Of a stretch of 64,000 bases of DNA, positions 61,187 to 64,000 are shown piece by piece. The stretch lies in the NCBI RefSeq assembly GCF_041103235.1, contig NZ_JBGCUN010000001.1, positions 806,001 through 870,000 of the forward strand, in the 5' to 3' direction. Position numbers and translations under genes: made by a program. The stretch is from Yoonia sp. R2331 (GTDB lineage Bacteria; Pseudomonadota; Alphaproteobacteria; Rhodobacterales; Rhodobacteraceae). Position 1 is the first letter of the stretch. Every line of letters begins with the position of its first letter. Under the pieces are notes generated by a model. It worked only from the letters and a program-made list of their open reading frames with translations. It was not told the DNA's origin and ran no database searches.

Positions 61187-62559
61187 TCCGGCTGTTGCGC
61201 CCCAGCGATTCGATTCGTCGCAGGCTGGTGTTGCAGCTTTTGGCCGTGGCCGCGATGCTGGCCGCGCTGATGTTTGTGTTGGTGCGCACGGTGGCGGATG
61301 CCGCTGTGGAAAAGGCGCATGATAATCTGTTGGGGGCCGCCACCTTGGCGATTGCCGAAGAATTGCGCGGCGGGCAGGACGGGATCAGCGTTGATATTCC
61401 CTATGCTGCTTTTGCGATGCTGGGCGCCTCGGGGCAGGACCGGATGTTTTACCGTATCCTTGTGGGTGATGAGACCGTGACCGGATACGACGACCTGCCG
61501 TTGCCCAATGATCCGGTCAGCGGGCTGGAACTGGCGTTTTATAGTCGCCCTTATCTGGACGCGGATGTGCGCATTGCCGCGGTGGGTCGGTCGGTGCTGG
61601 TGGATGGCCAGTCTGTACCTGTGCAGGTGATCGTGGCGCAGACGCTTGTGGCGCGGCAGGCGATCAACGCGCAGATGGCTTACCGCGCGGCGGGGCTGGC
61701 GCTGGGCTTTTTCGCGCTGGCGGCGGTCTTGTCGGTGATCACGGCGCGATCAGTGCTGCAACCGCTGAACAATCTGGCCGAGGCCGTCGGACGGCGCGGG
61801 CCGCATGATCTGCGCCCGGTCAGTCGCGATGTCCCGACAGAGCTCGCGCCGCTGATGGGCGCGCTGAATGGATTTATCAGCCGGTTGCGCGGATCACTCA
61901 GCCGGACCGAGACGCTGATCACCGAAGCCGCGCACCATGTGCGCACGCCGCTGGCGAGCCTGCGGGCGCAGACGGAACTGGCGCTGCGCCAGACCGATGA
62001 TGACGAGATGCGCCACAGCCTGCGCGGGGTCATCCGGGCAGTGGATGACAGCGCCCGCTCTGCCGGGCAATTGCTGGATCATGCGACCGTTGTTTATCGC
62101 AGCGACCAGCAAAGCGGCGATGCGGTGGACCTTGCCGATTTGGTGCGGCGTGTGGCGCAGGGGCACGAGGCTGTGGCGGATATGCGTGACATCACGGTTA
62201 CGGTCAGCCTGCCCGATCAGCCGGTGCCGCTGTCCTTTGATGCGCTGCTGCTGGAAAGCGCGCTGCGCAACCTGATCGACAATGCGATCAAGTATTCTGA
62301 CCCCGGCGGCGCGGTCGAGGTTATCCTGACCGAGGGTGCAGTGATCACGGTCAAGGATCGGGGCAGGGGCTTGCAGGGCATGGACCCGGCCCAGCTGACG
62401 GGACGGTTCAAACGCGGGCAGAACGTGGCGGATGTTGTGGGGTCGGGCCTTGGGTTGACCATCGTGCAAGACGTGGCGCGCGCGCAGGGTGGTCATTTGG
62501 AACTGGTAGAGCGGAAAGGGGGCGGTGTATGCGCGACATGGGTATTGTCACAGGCCTAG
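61183..62559 (+). CDS. Sensor histidine kinase TctE
   Basis: A 458-residue membrane kinase: two membrane helices (about 16-36 and 168-190) around a periplasmic sensor domain of the 2CSK_N type, HAMP-like linker, HisKA with phospho-His in EAAHHVRTPLASL, and a HATPase with DNAIKYSDPGG and GSGLGLTIVQDVA. The start overlaps tctD; the end overlaps the binding-protein gene by 31 bases. Confidence 0.92.
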   Translation: MIRLLRPSDSIRRRLVLQLLAVAAMLAALMFVLVRTVADAAVEKAHDNLLGAATLAIAEELRGGQDGISVDIPYAAFAMLGASGQDRMFYRILVGDETVTGYDDLPLPNDPVSGLELAFYSRPYLDADVRIAAVGRSVLVDGQSVPVQVIVAQTLVARQAINAQMAYRAAGLALGFFALAAVLSVITARSVLQPLNNLAEAVGRRGPHDLRPVSRDVPTELAPLMGALNGFISRLRGSLSRTETLITEAAHHVRTPLASLRAQTELALRQTDDDEMRHSLRGVIRAVDDSARSAGQLLDHATVVYRSDQQSGDAVDLADLVRRVAQGHEAVADMRDITVTVSLPDQPVPLSFDALLLESALRNLIDNAIKYSDPGGAVEVILTEGAVITVKDRGRGLQGMDPAQLTGRFKRGQNVADVVGSGLGLTIVQDVARAQGGHLELVERKGGGVCATWVLSQA

Positions 62560-63563
62560 CGGCGATGGTCTGGGCGGCGGCAGGGGCGGCGTTTGAGGTC
62601 GAGGAAGTCACCGTCTTTGCGGGCCGCGCCGATGGGGCGACGTTGGATATCCTGTCGACCACCGACACAGAGGCCTTTGCCCCGCTGATCGAGGCCTTTC
62701 AGGCGCAGAACCCGGACGTGACGATCAACTACACGGTGGCCAACAGCCAAGAGGTTTATGCCGCGATCTATGACGAGGGCGCGGCGTTTGATCTGGTGGT
62801 GTCCTCGGCCATGGATTTGCAGATGAAGCTGGCCAATGACGGCTTTGGCCGCAGCCATGCGTCAGATGCCACAGAGCGGCTGCCGGATTGGGCGCGCTGG
62901 TCGGATCAGCTGTTTGCCTTTGCGCAGGAACCGGTGGTGTTGATTGCGAACCGCGCCGCTTTTGCCGATATGCCGTTGCCGCGCACGCGCGATGATCTGA
63001 TCCGGCTGATGCGCGAATATCCAGAGCGGTTTCGCGGGCGGATTGGCACCTATGATCCCAATCTGTCGGGGGCGGGCTATCTGTTTGCCACGCAGGATGC
63101 GCGCCAGTCGGATACGATCTGGCGGCTGGCCGAGGTGATGGGCGGGCTTGATCCGGCGCTGTTTGGGTCGAGTGGTGCGATGATTGACGGGGTCCGCTCG
63201 GGCGAGCTGACGTTGGCCTATAACGTGGTGGGCAGCTATGCCGCCGCAAGGCTGGGCCAGGATGGTGCGGGCGTGGTGATCGAGGCTGAGGATTTCACCC
63301 ATGTGTTGTTGCGCACAGCGTTGATCCCACGCACTGCACAGGCACCCGAAGGGGGGGCCGCGTTCCTTGATTTCCTGTTGTCGGAGGATGGCCAGCACCT
63401 GATCGAGGCGGAAACAGGTCTGCCGCGCATCAATGAGGCGGCCCTTGCGGCCAGTCCGCATTTGCGGCCCATCCGGCTTGATCTGGGTCTTTTGGTCTTT
63501 GTGGACCCGCTGATGCGGCAGCGGTTTTTGTCGGAATGGACGGCGGCTGTATTGCAGCCGTGA
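62529..63563 (+). CDS. Periplasmic ABC-type substrate-binding protein in the tctDE operon
   Basis: A 344-residue protein with a weak signal peptide (MGIVTGLAAMVWAAAGAAF) and the type 2 (iron/polyamine-like) binding fold: LDILSTTDTEAFAPLIEAFQ, NPDVTINYTVANSQEVYAAI and GEGAAFD-like blocks. It overlaps tctE by 31 bases and no permease follows, so it probably feeds the sensor TctE rather than a transporter. Similar proteins sit by tctDE in other bacteria. Alternative start at 62538. Confidence 0.85.
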   Translation: MRDMGIVTGLAAMVWAAAGAAFEVEEVTVFAGRADGATLDILSTTDTEAFAPLIEAFQAQNPDVTINYTVANSQEVYAAIYDEGAAFDLVVSSAMDLQMKLANDGFGRSHASDATERLPDWARWSDQLFAFAQEPVVLIANRAAFADMPLPRTRDDLIRLMREYPERFRGRIGTYDPNLSGAGYLFATQDARQSDTIWRLAEVMGGLDPALFGSSGAMIDGVRSGELTLAYNVVGSYAAARLGQDGAGVVIEAEDFTHVLLRTALIPRTAQAPEGGAAFLDFLLSEDGQHLIEAETGLPRINEAALAASPHLRPIRLDLGLLVFVDPLMRQRFLSEWTAAVLQP

Positions 63564-63594
63564 CAGGGGCGGCGATTGCCGCTAGGACGCGATG

Positions 63595-64000
63595 ATGACC
63601 CGGATCACCTTTGAAATTGGCGCAAGCCCTGCACCCCGGCTGGACAAGGCGCTGGCCCGCGATGTGCCGCCAGAGGCCGAGCTGAGCCGCTCGCGTCTGG
63701 TGCGGTTGATTGCAGAGGGTGCGGTGCAGATCGACGGCGCGGTAGTCACGGACGCCAAGCGCAAGGTGGGGCCGGGCGCGCAGGTGGTGATTACGCTGGC
63801 CCCGGCAGCGGCCCCTGATCACATCGCCCCTGAACCCATCCCGCTGGAGGTGGTGTTTGAAGACGCCGATCTGATCGTGGTCAACAAACCCGCAGGCATG
63901 GTGGTGCATCCGGCGCCCGGCACGCCGGGTGGCACGCTGGTCAATGCGCTGATGCACCATTGCGGTGATGATTTGTCGGGTGTGGGCGGGGTCAAGCGCC
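63595..64000 (+). CDS. RluA-family pseudouridine synthase (3' end outside window)
   Basis: First about 135 residues of an RluA/RluD-type rRNA or tRNA pseudouridine synthase. An S4-like RNA-binding segment (RSRLVRLIAEGAVQIDGAVV) is followed by EDADLIVVNKPAGMVVHPAPG, which is diagnostic. AGGA precedes ATGs at 63592 and 63595. The catalytic RLDxxTSG motif lies beyond the window edge. Confidence 0.92.
   Translation, partial: MTRITFEIGASPAPRLDKALARDVPPEAELSRSRLVRLIAEGAVQIDGAVVTDAKRKVGPGAQVVITLAPAAAPDHIAPEPIPLEVVFEDADLIVVNKPAGMVVHPAPGTPGGTLVNALMHHCGDDLSGVGGVKR

Overview
The window reads as a chromosomal segment of an alphaproteobacterium of the family Rhodobacteraceae (marine Roseobacter-type). 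Pointers are a GC content near 60 percent, dense gene packing with many ATGA couplings, an FnrL-ccoNOQP-ccoGHIS block, a nrdR-rib-nusB block, sarcosine oxidase soxBDAG, a MmcB DNA-repair gene, a class II GlpX, and a tRNA-His without the usual extra 5' G. No rRNA, CRISPR array, insertion sequence, integrase or phage gene is visible. The genus cannot be named from this segment alone.

Layout. 1-9568: EcsC-like protein (cut by the left edge), ptsP, a low-GC exported protein, lysC, a one-domain asparaginase-like protein, an SDR-DUF1178 pair, a NUDIX hydrolase, an HDAC-like deacylase and waaA. 9651-12663: molybdate importer modABC followed by a CoxG-like protein. 12682-17425: tRNA-Glu, recJ, glpX, hom and a small lipoprotein-like gene. 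17534-24903: a TetR regulator with a perfect operator, a beta-hydroxyacid dehydrogenase, small membrane proteins, a tadE-tadE-tadG trio and an amino-acid dehydrogenase. 24987-29936: soxBDAG. 30024-35163: dnaG, rpoD, an HlyU-like gene, a small exported peptide and yjbQ. 35235-43873: the cbb3 oxidase locus with fnrL and two FNR boxes. 44158-53793: nrdR-ribD and ribE-unknown-ribBX-ribH-nusB on the plus strand, separated by an opposed capsule module (kpsS, wza-like, kpsC). 53794-55703: small exported and membrane proteins, SOS-type mmcB, a DUF6324 gene and tRNA-His. 55800-63563: a tripartite carboxylate transporter tctCBA transcribed into an AtuA-like and a DUF4387 gene, divergent from tctDE plus a second binding protein. 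63595 to the end: start of an RluA-family pseudouridine synthase.

How the parts work together. FnrL should sense low oxygen and switch on the high-affinity cbb3 oxidase and its copper and maturation genes through the boxes before ccoN and ccoG. The rib block makes riboflavin for flavoenzymes such as sarcosine oxidase, although the GTP cyclohydrolase II-like domain here lacks its zinc cysteines. TctDE with its extra binding protein probably induces the neighbouring tricarboxylate-type importer and the two AtuA/DUF4387 enzymes for an unidentified acid.

The most notable observations are: a low-GC patch inside the 3' half of dnaG that suggests a mosaic gene; two four-unit arrays of an 11-bp ATGCAC repeat 20 kb apart, after yjbQ and after tRNA-His; the tct-atuA-DUF4387 locus with a palindromic operator candidate; an unknown gene embedded in the riboflavin operon; and four convergent gene pairs whose stop codons overlap in 4 bases.
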